From: CAVQJU01 sp963729215
Lineage (GTDB): Bacteria > Acidobacteriota > Vicinamibacteria > Vicinamibacterales > CAVVIG01
Length of the DNA stretch: 52,655 nt
NCBI GenBank assembly: GCA_963729215.1
Contig: CAVSND010000003.1
Location: 1-52,655 of the forward strand
Direction: 5' to 3'
Both the position numbers and the translations under genes were made by a program. The stretch's first letter is position 1. Every line of letters starts with the position of its first letter. A model generated the notes under the pieces. The model was not told where the DNA came from, searched no databases, and saw nothing but the letters and a program-made list of their open reading frames with translations. Of the stretch, positions 9,221 through 16,918 are shown piece by piece.

Positions 9221-9511
9221 TCAGGTTCGAGCCCAGCGTCGTCCGGACATGAGGTGCAGGAGCGCCACGAACAGCGCGGCGCCGATAATCGACCACACGA
9301 TAGGAAACGGCTGGCCGCTCACGTGAAGCACGAGCGGCTCGCCCAGGGCCAGCTGACGCGCCACCCACGGCCCGAGAAGGGCGCCGATGAACCCGAGGGC
9401 GACCGAGGCGACGAGGCCGCCCTGCCCTCCGCCCGCAAGCGCCTTGCCGACCGCCCCGCAGACTGCGGCAATCAGGATCAGCACGACGAGTCCCGTCAGT
9501 GTAAGCGTCAT
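9221..9511 (-). CDS. GlsB/YeaQ/YmgE-family stress membrane protein
   Basis: A 96-residue integral membrane protein with three hydrophobic segments and the family's glycine-rich core (GKALAGGGQGGLVASVALGF, GALLGPWVARQL). Family members are small inner-membrane proteins induced by general or osmotic stress; their biochemical role is unknown. Its ATG overlaps the end of the upstream small membrane-protein gene by 4 bp, so the two form an operon behind the operator at 9741-9756. Confidence 0.9.
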   Translation of the reverse strand: MTLTLTGLVVLILIAAVCGAVGKALAGGGQGGLVASVALGFIGALLGPWVARQLALGEPLVLHVSGQPFPIVWSIIGAALFVALLHLMSGRRWART

Positions 9512-9705
9512 TTTTCAATCTCCTCGCTGATGGTGGGCCTGCCCGAGGCCACCGACAGCATGATCCCCATCCCGATGGCCACGAGCGTGCAGATACCGAT
9601 CCAGATGGGCGGGACGCGACCGAGTACACCGGTCTGCCACACCGCAAGGCCGATGCCCAGCACCAGGACGAAGTACCCGACGAGAAACAGATGGATGAAT
9701 CGCAT
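9508..9705 (-). CDS. small two-TM membrane protein
   Basis: A 65-residue protein with two hydrophobic helices (HLFLVGYFVLVLGIGLAVW and IWIGICTLVAIGMGIMLSVA) and a short acidic tail TISEEIEK. I do not recognise the family. ATG 9705 is chosen over upstream in-frame codons because those overlap the predicted -10 TATGAT (9718-9713). The chosen codon lies 7 nt after that hexamer, so the mRNA would be leaderless. It is translationally coupled to the GlsB-family gene. Confidence 0.7.
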   Translation of the reverse strand: MRFIHLFLVGYFVLVLGIGLAVWQTGVLGRVPPIWIGICTLVAIGMGIMLSVASGRPTISEEIEK

Positions 9706-9740
9706 GTCGGCCATCATAGGCGGCCGCACTGAGTGTCAGG

Positions 9741-9756
9741 CGTTCACTTCTGCACA
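9741..9756 (-). promoter_or_regulatory. Crp/Fnr-type operator before the GlsB operon
   Basis: On the minus strand the site reads TGTGCAGAAGTGAACG, matching TGTGC-N6-GAACA except for the last base. The -10 TATGAT begins 23 nt downstream, and the start codon at 9705 lies 7 nt after it. Confidence 0.65.
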
Positions 9757-9814
9757 CCTCCACGGAGTGTTCGCATGGAATGCTCTTCAGCACGATAACT
9801 GGAGCAACCATCCT

Positions 9815-10039
9815 ATGAAACCTCTCTCACTCGTCGGCGTCGCATTGATCGTGCTCGGGCTCGTTGCGCTCCTCTATCAGGGCATCACGTACACAAGTCA
9901 CGAAACGGTTCTCGACATCGGTCCGCTGCACGCGACGGCAGATCGACAGAAGACACTGCCGCTGTCGCCGGTCCTGGGATTTATGGCGCTGGCCGGCGGC
10001 GTGGTGCTGGTCGTGTCCGGCGCACGGAAGGCCGCGTAG
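9815..10039 (+). CDS. small membrane protein, DUF3185-like
   Basis: A 74-residue protein with two hydrophobic helices (SLVGVALIVLGLVALLYQGI and PVLGFMALAGGVVLVVSG) separated by a polar linker containing HATADRQKTLPLSP. This layout is common among small stress-linked membrane proteins annotated as DUF3185, but I am not certain of the family. ATG 9815 follows a GGAGCAACC stretch that can serve as a ribosome-binding site. It is divergent from the GlsB operon; the shared intergenic dyad at 9741 has no convincing -10 on this strand. Confidence 0.75.
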   Translation: MKPLSLVGVALIVLGLVALLYQGITYTSHETVLDIGPLHATADRQKTLPLSPVLGFMALAGGVVLVVSGARKAA

Positions 10040-10072
10040 CGTCGAACCATCAGGAAGGAATGCCAGGTGGGC

Positions 10073-10088
10073 TGTGCCCTAGTGAACA
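10073..10088 (+). promoter_or_regulatory. Crp/Fnr-type operator before the YtxH gene
   Basis: The site is TGTGCCCTAGTGAACA. The -10-like TAACGT begins 23 nt later at 10111. The transcript would have a short leader carrying AGGAG before ATG 10139. Confidence 0.6.
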
Positions 10089-10138
10089 CCTTCCAGCTCT
10101 CGCGTATGGGTAACGTGTTGGCACAGGAGAACCCGCAT

Positions 10139-10467
10139 ATGAGCGACAGACACACAGGACACATCGAGGCTACGGTTTCGCGGTCGGGCTGCTGACCGGA
10201 ACGTTCGTCGGGGCCGGTCTGATGATGTGGCTCGCGCCACGAACGGCTTCAGAGGTCCGCCAGCGCATGGCCGATTCGGCGAAGGGCCTCGGCAAACGCG
10301 CGGCCGACGGGTATCAGCAGGCCAGCGCGCGGGTCGCTGAAACGGTCGACGAGCTGGCCCGGACTGGTCAGGGCGTCCGCGACGATGTCGCCGACACGGT
10401 GGCGCGCGGGGCCCGCAAGGTGGAGCGCTACGCAACCGCCGCCAAGAGCGAAGCGTCTGCGCTGTGA
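10139..10467 (+). CDS. YtxH-domain protein, one frameshift
   Basis: ATG 10139 (MSDRHTGHIEA) follows AGGAGAACC. After an indel near 10170 the frame continues GYGFAVGLLTGTFVGAGLMM, a single N-terminal membrane anchor, and then an amphipathic helix rich in Ala, Arg and Asp (SEVRQRMADSAKGLGKRAAD) to the stop at 10467, about 109 residues in all. YtxH-type proteins are small membrane-anchored coiled-coil proteins linked to general stress. A second family member is at 42504-42872. Confidence 0.75.
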
Positions 10468-10538
10468 GGACGCACACGGCGGCCGACCGCTAGCCACTCG
10501 TCGTCGCATCCCGAGCGGTGATTGGAGCTCAGCAATGA

Positions 10539-10817
10539 TGCAGAGCCTTCGACCCGGCGTGCCTGCAGGCGTTCGAGCGGCTGCTGGCGCGGCCCGATCC
10601 ATCGGATCTGCCGCGACGCTCGCATATCCTTCGGTGTCAGGGCGACCCGGATCGACGGGGTACCCGGCTTCCAGGCATCGTCATGGGTTGGCTGCAGCGG
10701 CGCCACCTCGACGTCGATCGGTACGAACCGGTCGCAGCGGCAACGCGGACCGTGAAGCGCTTCGGCCGGCCGCCGAATCGGGCCCTGCGCGTGCTGCGTC
10801 CCACCGGCACCGGTTAG
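10539..10817 (+). other. possible gene remnant without start codon
   Basis: One frame reads AFDPACLQAFERLLARPD and continues for 92 codons to a stop at 10817 with GC-rich third positions, but it opens directly after a stop and has no start codon. The AFDPACLQAF segment recalls the C-terminal end of HD-GYP-type proteins, but the match is too short to name. It could be a decayed gene or chance. Otherwise the 470-bp stretch before the LPKTAS gene holds only the operator at 10821. Confidence 0.25.
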
Positions 10818-10820
10818 CGG

Positions 10821-10836
10821 TGTGCAATCCGGGACA
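10821..10836 (+). promoter_or_regulatory. Crp/Fnr-type operator before the sortase operon
   Basis: The site is TGTGCAATCCGGGACA, extended by CA to give GTGTG and CACAC outer arms. The -10-like TACGAT (10858-10863) begins 22 nt after it. The LPKTAS gene starts about 75 nt further on. Confidence 0.68.
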
Positions 10837-10938
10837 CACGCTGTCACACGCCGCTTCTACGATAGTCATCGCCAGCCGAACTCCCACTCCCTGGCCCGGC
10901 ACCTCCTTCACAACATCGTTCAGAAAGAGATGGATGGA

Positions 10939-11677
10939 ATGATCAACAAGACACTGTGGATTGGATTGACCCTGTCGCTGCTCGTGCTCGCCTCGCCGAC
11001 CAGCGCACGGGCCGACGACTTGAACAAGAAGTCGATCCTGACGTTCAGCCAGCCGTTCGAGATTCCCGGAAAGGTCCTCCCGGCCGGCACGTACATGTTC
11101 GAGATCGCGGACACGTTGGGCGACCGGCACATCGTGCGGATCTTCAACAGCGACCGGTCCAAGGTCATCGCCACGGTCATGACGATTCCCGACTACCGGC
11201 TCAAGTCGACGAGCGAGACGGTCATCAAGTTCGGCGAAGTGCCCGCTGGCTCTCCGGAAGTGATGCGTGCGTGGTTCTATCCCGGTAACACCATTGGTGA
11301 GGAGTTCGTGTATCCGAAGCCGCGCGCCGCGCAGCTGGCGAAGGCGTCGAGGGCCATCGTACCGGCTATTGCCGGTGACGTTGCGGGTGACATTACCACC
11401 GCCGACGACTTGAAGACGGCGCGAATCGTCGCCGTCACGCCCGAACAGAAGGAAGTCGCCGTGACCGCGGCGATCCAGACGACGCGAGCCCCGACGTCGC
11501 CCGTTGTCACGACCGGCGTCGAGGAGACCAGTCGATCCGCGCGCGCGAACACGAGAACCGAGCTGCCGAAAACGGCCAGCACGCTGCCGCTGATTATGTT
11601 CCTGGCTCTCACGTTCCATCGGCGCCGCCATTGGCCTGATGGTGTTTGGCAAGAAAGCCACCGCCCCCGCCGTGTAA
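10939..11677 (+). CDS. secreted protein with C-terminal LPKTAS sorting signal, one frameshift
   Basis: About 246 residues. A signal peptide (MINKTLWIGLTLSLLVLASP, cleavage near ARA-DD) precedes a beta-rich domain (FEIPGKVLPAGTYMFEIADT, VRIFNSDRSKVIATVMTIPD) of a kind frequent in Acidobacteriota and of unknown function. The C-terminus is a sorting signal: ELPKTASTLPLIMFL, then, after an indel near 11605-11610, GAAIGLMVFGKKATAPAV, meaning an LPXTx-like motif, a hydrophobic helix and a basic tail. ATG 10930 is an alternative start. It is the first gene of an operon with the VWA protein and the class D sortase, and is their likely sortase substrate. Confidence 0.8.
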
Positions 11678-11686
11678 CGGCCGACC

Positions 11687-12558
11687 GTGCGAGTGCTGTC
11701 AGCCGCTCTCCTGCTGCTTCAAGCCGTCATCAGCGTCCATACCGAGCTGGTGGCGGTTCCCGTCGTCGTGACCGATTCGCGCGGCCATCACGTGAGCGGT
11801 CTCAACCAGGACAATTTTCAGGTGTTCGAAGACGGCCGTCCGCAGCCGATTGCGGTGTTCCATCATGGGGACGGCCCCGTTACATTGGGCCTCATCGTCG
11901 ATCGCAGCCAGAGCATGCGCCCGAAGAGCGCGGCGCTGCTCGTCGCGGTATCGGCGCTCCTGCACTCGAGCCGTCCAGAAGACGAACTATTCGCGGTGAC
12001 GTTCAACGATCGCGTCTCGTTCGCGCTACCCGGAGAGCCCTTTACCCGCGACGTCAATGGGCTCTCGGCCGCGTTGACCGCCGTTCGCGCTGAGGGCCGC
12101 ACCGCGCTCTACGACGGCGTCGCGGAAGGCCTGCAGCATCTCGACCTCGGACATGGTGAGAAGCGTGCGTTGATCGTCCTCAGCGATGGCGGCGACAACG
12201 GCAGCGTGCACCGGTACGCCGAGATCCTGGCTCTGGCTCGGCGCTCCGATGCGGTGATCTACGCCATCGGGCTGCTGGGCACTTCGCCGATCGACGACGA
12301 TGAAGAGGATGCAGGGCTGCTGAAGCGGCTGTGCAGGGATACTGGCGGCGTCGCCTATTTTCCGCGGACACCTGACGACATTGCCGCCGTCTCGGCACGG
12401 GTAGCCAGGCGACCTCCGGGAGCAGTACATCATCGGCTTCACGCCCGGTACAGCCCACGGGCGGACGCACGTTCCGGAAACTCGACGTCAAGGTCACCGC
12501 GACAGGCCAGGGCCCCCTCCGCGTTCGGACACGGGCAGGATACGAGGCCAGGCCGTGA
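11687..12558 (+). CDS. VWA-domain protein, acidobacterial type, two frameshifts
   Basis: About 290 residues. A short signal sequence precedes the segment typical of the VWFA-related acidobacterial family (AVPVVVTDSRGHHVSGL, NFQVFEDGRPQPIAVF). The VWA domain contains a MIDAS motif, GLIVDRSQSM (Asp-x-Ser-x-Ser), with later RTALYDGVAEGL and LIVLSDGGDNGS. Indels near 12410 and 12465 break the last third, which reads DLREQYIIGFTPG and then RTFRKLDVKV to the stop at 12558. No sorting signal is visible. It starts with GTG 9 bp after the LPKTAS gene and overlaps the sortase start by 4 bp. It may act as an adhesion or metal-dependent scaffold in the sortase pathway. Confidence 0.82.
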
Positions 12559-13149
12559 GACACGGCCGTCGCGCCACCCGTCTGGCCACGTGGGTGCTTC
12601 TGGCGACCGGTCTCATCGCGCTCGGGTATGCGGCGTACGTCGTCGCCGACGCATATACCTATCAGGCCACTGAACGGAAGCGATTCGAGCAGGCGACGAA
12701 CGACGCCGCTGTGGTACCCGCATCGAACGCTGTGACCGCCTTGCTCGAAGGTGAGGTCATCGGCGAGATTCAGATTCGCCGGCTCGGACTCACGGCCGTC
12801 GTCGCCCAGGGTGAATCGGCGGCGACCCTTCAACGCGCGGTCGGGCACCTGTCAGACACTGCCCTGCCCGGCGAATTGGGGAACGTCGTCCTGGCCGGCC
12901 ACCGCGACACGTTCTTCCGGCCGTTGAAAGGTGTGCGACCCGGCGACGCGATCACGCTGAAGACGCAAGAGGGCGACTTCGAGTATCTCGTGGAATCGTC
13001 GGCCGTCGTGCGGCCGAGCAACATCGAAGTGCTCGAGCCGATCGGGCGGACGCACCCTGACGCTGATCACCTGCTTCCCGTTCTCCTACGTCGGCTCAGC
13101 GCCCGACCGCTTCATCGTACGCGCGCGTCAGCGAGAGCTCGTGCGTTGA
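12555..13149 (+). CDS. class D sortase, one frameshift
   Basis: About 198 residues. An N-terminal membrane anchor (TWVLLATGLIALGYAAYVV) is followed by the sortase beta-barrel. His116 is in VVLAGHRDTFF. After an indel near 13050 the catalytic Cys appears in TLTLITCFPFSYVGSAPDR and the catalytic Arg in RFIVRARQ, so all three active-site residues are present. GTG 12555 overlaps the VWA stop (GTGA). The TLxTC and GSAPxRF motifs fit class D sortases. In diderms these enzymes usually serve one dedicated substrate, here most likely the LPKTAS protein at the head of the operon. Confidence 0.88.
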
Positions 13150-13170
13150 GACGGGGTGCGGCATTTCGTG

Positions 13171-13186
13171 CGTTCATTAGTGAACA
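13171..13186 (+). promoter_or_regulatory. Crp/Fnr-type operator before the DUF3309 gene
   Basis: The site is CGTTCATTAGTGAACA, whose core GTTC-N6-GAAC is a perfect palindrome. A -10-like TACCTG begins 22 nt later at 13208. A second, weaker half-match TGTGAGATTCGGAAACAG starts at 13211. Confidence 0.55.
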
Positions 13187-13256
13187 GGCCGAATCTCGCA
13201 GCCGAAGTACCTGTGAGATTCGGAAACAGTTGGTTTGCTACGGAAGCGAGGAACAC

Positions 13257-13409
13257 ATGATTACCATTCTGCTCGTTCTGGCGGTGCTGATGCTGCTCGG
13301 AGCCATTCCGGCATGGTCCCATAGTCGCAGCTGGGGTTACGGCCCGAGCGGCGGGTTGGGCCTGGTTGTATTGATTCTCGTGATCTTGCTCCTGACCGGT
13401 CGAATCTAG
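13257..13409 (+). CDS. DUF3309-family small membrane protein
   Basis: A 50-residue protein matching the DUF3309 pattern across its whole length: an N-terminal helix ILLVLAVLMLLGAIPAWSHS, the conserved RSWGYGPSGGLGL turn, and a C-terminal helix ending LLTGRI. ATG 13257 follows GCGAGGAACAC, a reasonable ribosome-binding region. Members are common small stress-linked membrane proteins of unknown biochemical role. Confidence 0.92.
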   Translation: MITILLVLAVLMLLGAIPAWSHSRSWGYGPSGGLGLVVLILVILLLTGRI

Positions 13410-13465
13410 GAGCGGGTCAGGCGGCCTGTCCGTCTCTTCGGTGCCAATTCCGTCCAAAGTCAAGC

Positions 13466-13494
13466 CTCAGGGCGCGTGTGACACACGCCCTGAG
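13466..13494. terminator. bidirectional terminator between DUF3309 and BON genes
   Basis: CTCAGGGCG at 13466 pairs with CGCCCTGAG ending at 13494, and GTGT/ACAC pairs inside, giving a stem of about 13 bp with a small bulge. It lies between convergent genes that end at 13409 and 13511. There is no clear U-tract. Confidence 0.6.
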
Positions 13495-13510
13495 ATCGAC
13501 CGCCACGGCT

Positions 13511-13948
13511 TCAGCCCTTGAGCTTCGGTCCGATGGTCAACCGGTTGACCACGCTGTGCACGCCTTCGGTACCTTTCGCGACTTTCGTTGCCTGGGTGCG
13601 TCCGGCTTGCCCGGTCACGGTGCCCTTCAGCGTCACCACGTGTTTGTGGGTATCCACGCTGATATTGCTGCCCTTCAGCAGGTCCTCGTCCACGAAGCGC
13701 GCGTGGACACGGCCCGTGATCCATTCGTCTGTCATCACCTCGCCGCTCTTGCTTACGCCTTCTTTCGTCTTGTCGACGGCAACCGTCGTGCCCTTCACAA
13801 CGGCGTCTTTCGCCTTCTCGGCGCCGTCGACGGTCTTCTCCGTAACCGTTTGAGGCGACGCCGTCGCTCGTCCGGCAGCGGGCGCCGCGGCGAGGGTGAA
13901 CAGGGCAATCGCAGGGACGGCGATCCAGGTGGCAGTAGCGGGCTTCAT
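13511..13948 (-). CDS. periplasmic BON-domain protein
   Basis: A 145-residue OsmY-like protein. A signal peptide (AVPAIALFTLAAAPAAGRA) is followed by a Lys/Ala-rich segment (EKAKDAVVKGTTVAVDKTKE) and one BON domain (DEWITGRVHARFVDEDLLKG, VVTLKGTVTGQAGR, VVNRLTIG). BON domains bind phospholipid and help keep the envelope intact under osmotic stress. ATG 13948 has GGAG about 8 nt upstream. The gene is divergent from the glycine-zipper lipoprotein and shares the dyad at 14006, with CATATT (13984-13979) as a weaker -10 on this side. Confidence 0.9.
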   Translation of the reverse strand: MKPATATWIAVPAIALFTLAAAPAAGRATASPQTVTEKTVDGAEKAKDAVVKGTTVAVDKTKEGVSKSGEVMTDEWITGRVHARFVDEDLLKGSNISVDTHKHVVTLKGTVTGQAGRTQATKVAKGTEGVHSVVNRLTIGPKLKG

Positions 13949-14005
13949 AGGTTGTTCTCCAAGGTTAGGTGAAATTGAAATATGACCGATGCAGACCCCG
14001 CGCCC

Positions 14006-14021
14006 TGTGCAATCGGGAACA
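14006..14021. promoter_or_regulatory. shared Crp/Fnr-type operator between BON and glycine-zipper genes
   Basis: The site is TGTGCAATCGGGAACA. Rightward, TAGAGT (14043-14048) begins 22 nt after it, the same hexamer and distance as at 8437. Leftward, CATATT starts 22 nt away. It therefore has the right geometry for both divergent genes. Confidence 0.66.
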
Positions 14022-14080
14022 GGGCATCGACGATGGCACGCATAGAGTGGAACGCGTCGAATGACCGACCGAGGCAACAC

Positions 14081-14602
14081 ATGAAAATCATTGCGTCGTT
14101 TGGATTGGTGTTTCTCTCAGCGACCCTGTTCGCGGCGTGCACCCAGGATGTTCAGGCCATGGACGCCCGTCAGATCGAGGAGCGCTACGGCGTGTCAGGC
14201 GCCTTCCCCGACACGGTCCTGACGTCCGATGGCCCGATGAAGGGCATGCGGGTGCCCATCACGTTGGCGAACGGCCATCCGGGACACCTCTTCATTCCCC
14301 AGCGGCAGGCCAACGACTCCCAGGCCGTCTATGTTCAAGACGAGCAGGGGCTTCATCCCATCCAACTCGGCGACAACGTGAGCCGCGCGGATCTGACGCG
14401 CTCCCCCGTCATCGTCGAATCACCAGCGGCGCCTCGTGCGAATAAGCGTTCGTGGGAGAAGGAAGCGCTGATCATCGGGGGAAGCGCCGGAGCGGGAACC
14501 GCCATTGGCGCGCTGGCCGGCGGGAAGAAGGGTGCTGGCGTTGGTGCGGCCGCCGGCGGCGTCGGCGGACTGATCTACGACCTCGCCACACGAAACAAGT
14601 AA
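14081..14602 (+). CDS. lipoprotein with glycine-zipper C-terminus
   Basis: A 173-residue protein with a lipoprotein signal (SFGLVFLSATLFAACTQD; lipobox LFAAC). A mid-region (YGVSGAFPDTVLTSDGPMKG, GHPGHLFIPQRQ) has no family I recognise. The C-terminus is a glycine zipper, GGSAGAGTAIGALAGGKKG and GVGAAAGGVGGLIYD, of the kind that inserts in membranes. ATG 14081 has GAGG nearby. It likely sits in the outer membrane as a stress or envelope factor, and it shares a promoter region with the BON protein. Confidence 0.8.
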   Translation: MKIIASFGLVFLSATLFAACTQDVQAMDARQIEERYGVSGAFPDTVLTSDGPMKGMRVPITLANGHPGHLFIPQRQANDSQAVYVQDEQGLHPIQLGDNVSRADLTRSPVIVESPAAPRANKRSWEKEALIIGGSAGAGTAIGALAGGKKGAGVGAAAGGVGGLIYDLATRNK

Positions 14603-14606
14603 TGGC

Positions 14607-14648
14607 GCACGAGGACGCGCGCTGAAAACGGCGCGCCCGTCCTCGTGC
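14607..14648. terminator. terminator hairpin between convergent genes
   Basis: GCACGAGGACG at 14607 pairs with CGTCCTCGTGC ending at 14648, and CGCGC/GCGCG pairs inside, giving a very stable stem with an A-rich loop. It lies between the lipoprotein gene (ends 14602) and the phospholipase D gene (ends 14653). Confidence 0.75.
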
Positions 14649-14652
14649 TCTC

Positions 14653-15814
14653 CTAGGTCCCGGTCCTCGCCGCATCGGCGTCGGAGACCGCATCTTTCAC
14701 GGCTTCCTTGACGGCGTCTTTCACGGCCTTCTTGACCACCTTCTTCATGGTGTCCTTGACATCTTTGTCGCCCAGAACGGCGTCACCGACCTTGGCGACA
14801 GCGACTCTCACGGCCTTCTTGACGCTGACGGCGAGCGGGTCCAGCTCCTTCGTGAGGATCTGAACGGCTTTCTGCGCGTCCTTGTCCGAAACGGCCACCG
14901 CCTCAGGCGCTGCCGCCGGCTGACGCCTGGGACCGTCCGTCTCTTTTGGCGCCGCCAGCAGCCTTCCTCGCGCTCGTCGAGGTCCAGTCGCCCTCGAAAG
15001 TGTCGATGAGCTTCCTGACGACCGGCGCATCTCGGACAATCAGGCCTACCTCGCGGCGTGAATCCAGCTCCGCCCGGCGAAGGCTCTGGCTGCCGACGAA
15101 GGCCTGATGCCGGTCGCGGATGATCGTGCGCGTGTGGAGACGCGTGCCGCCGAGCTTCTGCACGTCGAATCCGGCGCGTCCGGCGACCGTCCCGATGATC
15201 TTGATCTCGACGCCTGCCTTCGCCCGATCGTGCAGGATCCGGAGCATCTCCGGATCCGAGATCTTGGGGTCGTAGATCAGCAGTTGGGTCTTCGCCCCCT
15301 GCAGAAACGCTCCCAGCACTTTTCGCGAGTTCGTGGGGCTGACCACAAACGTATCGGTCTTCCTGGCAGGCACGTATGGCGTGTGCGTGCAGTCGGCTTC
15401 GAACAGCCGGATGGCTTCACGAATCCAGTTCGGGTTGGTCGTGACGATGCCGAAGCCACGGCTATGGCCGATGTCCAGGTGCGTGAAATTGAACGACAGC
15501 ACGTACAACTCACGACGATCGATCAGGATGTATTTGCCGTGATAGCGGCTCAGGTCGCTGGCGCTCCGAGCAACGATGATACCGGCGTCAAGGAAGCGCG
15601 ACTCCAGCCGGCGCAGATTCTGTTCACCGCCGCGATTGGCGAACGCGATGACCGCGGTCACGCCGACGCGCTTCGCCGCGGCCGCCGCTTTCAGCGCGAT
15701 CTCGATATCACGGCGATCGAAGCGGAAGATCGCGATCTCCACGCTCTTCTTCGCTCGCGCGATGGCCGCGAGCAATGGCCCCACGCCGGCCTCCGGCTCG
15801 ATGATCAGTTTCAC
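14653..15814 (-). CDS. phospholipase D-like protein with Lys/Ala-rich tail, one frameshift
   Basis: About 387 residues starting at GTG 15814, which overlaps the upstream stop (GTGA). The first HKD motif is canonical: YHGKYILIDRRELYVLSFN. The second reads LHTRTIIRDRHQAFVGSQS, with Arg in place of the usual Lys. The strand before each motif fits the PLD fold (VEIAIFRFDRRDIEIAL, TQLLIYDPKISDPEML). After an indel near 14925 a tail of repeated Lys/Ala/Val heptads (KDTMKKVVKKAVKDAVKEAV) runs to 14653 and may form an amphipathic helix. No signal peptide is seen. The function could be lipid or nucleic-acid phosphodiester transfer; coupling to the kinase-like gene suggests a joint role. Confidence 0.78.
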
Positions 15815-16819
15815 AGGGCGCTCAGTTCTGCGATCCGCTTGCGCATCGAACGCGTGTACAGCTCGACCTCCTCCTTGGTGTAGCCACCCGCCCGGAAGGC
15901 GTCGCGGATTTGCTCCCCGGACAGCCTCGACAGCCTGCGCCCCAGCCATTCCGCGTCGGCGCGCGGGATGTGCTTGGTTACCTGCTCCATCCTCGTACGG
16001 TCGCGATAGTTGGGGACATTGACGGCAGACAGGAAGAACGGACGGCTGTGCAGCACGAAGTCGACGAAGCCGGGCGTCGTCTTCTCGACAAATGTCGACT
16101 CCGCATAGTCTTCCGGGACGCTCTTGGAACGCGTCAGAGCTGTTACCCGTATTGCCGAACGTGGCACCGAGGTCGGCTACCAGATACCGGCGCTCCCCGC
16201 CTCGTTCGATAATCGAATTGTTCGCCGCCGAAAGGTCCCAGTTGTTCAGTAACGACATCATCACCCGCAAGCCGTTCAGTTCGCGTCCGTCGACGAAGGG
16301 ATTGTCGAACCAGTCCCACGCCCCCTCTCTCTCACATCCTTCAGCCTGCGCTCCAGGCGCGCTCGGCGGACTGTACCGTCCGCCAGGACAAAACTGGCGC
16401 CACGATGCAGTGTCGGCATGTTCCTGACTTTGAGCGTCGCCAGGTAATAGTCCTCATCGACAAAGTAGCCGGCGGCCCAGAGAAATCGCGTCGCCGCGGT
16501 CTCCGATTCCGGTTCCTGTCCGAGCTTGACCCGCCAGCGGTTGCCCTGGTCGTCCCGGATATCGAACTTCGGGCTGGTGGCTTCGAGGTCTTCCCTGACG
16601 AACGTGAAGACGCCGTTCGTGTGCGGCGCATGCGCTTTGCCCCCGGCGCCATAGAGCAGATTCAAGGATGCCATGTTGCCGGGGTCCCGCCAGATTGCTT
16701 CCGGCAGGCCGGCGGCATTGCCCTGGTCCTTGTCTCTTCTTCTGTGCGGTGAACGAAGCCGTGAAGGTCACGGCCACCAGCATCAGGATGAGGCCCAGGC
16801 GTGTACTTGTTCGCGGCAT
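15811..16819 (-). CDS. secreted kinase-fold-like protein, about three frameshifts
   Basis: About 336 residues in four frames. ATG 16819 starts a signal peptide (RLGLILMLVAVTFTASFTA). The body contains NRWRVKLGQEPESETAATRF, resembling a nucleotide-binding Lys plus a helix Glu, then LLNNWDLSAANNSII and RRYLVADLGATFG, which resemble the catalytic-loop Asp/Asn and the DFG-like metal-binding Asp of HipA/PI3K-like and Fam20-like kinases. The C-terminal part (ADAEWLGRRLSRLSGEQIRD) is helical. Similar proteins in Acidobacteriota are usually left hypothetical. Indels lie near 16735, 16322 and 16130. It overlaps the PLD gene by 4 bp. The kinase assignment is inference from motif order only. Confidence 0.6.
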
Positions 16820-16868
16820 AGCGTCTCTGTCTCTTTCACGAAGTGTAGGTAGAGAACCGATGAGCACC

Positions 16869-16884
16869 TGTGCAATAGGGGACA
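16869..16884. promoter_or_regulatory. shared Crp/Fnr-type operator between kinase-like and secreted-protein genes
   Basis: The site is TGTGCAATAGGGGACA. Rightward, TACGCT (16906-16911) begins 22 nt away and ATG 16919 follows after 7 nt. Leftward, TACACT (16847-16842) also begins 22 nt away. Equal spacing on both sides makes this the clearest bidirectional member of the set. Confidence 0.7.
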
Positions 16885-16918
16885 TGCGGTTGAGCGCGCT
16901 GGGCCTACGCTCGTCGGC

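Noticed and set aside
9741..9815. Rightward use of the 9741 dyad for the small membrane protein at 9815
   Set aside because: The expected -10 position reads GAATGC, which is not convincing.
10822..12093. A single 423-codon frame joining the LPKTAS protein to sequence inside the VWA gene
   Set aside because: After residue ELPKTASTLPLIMFL the frame leaves the conserved tail; the next frame continues the hydrophobic helix and basic end, so an indel explains it.
14903..16270. A single 455-codon protein joining kinase-like and PLD-like parts
   Set aside because: The two genes are separate with a GTGA overlap at 15811-15814; the apparent join results from indels.
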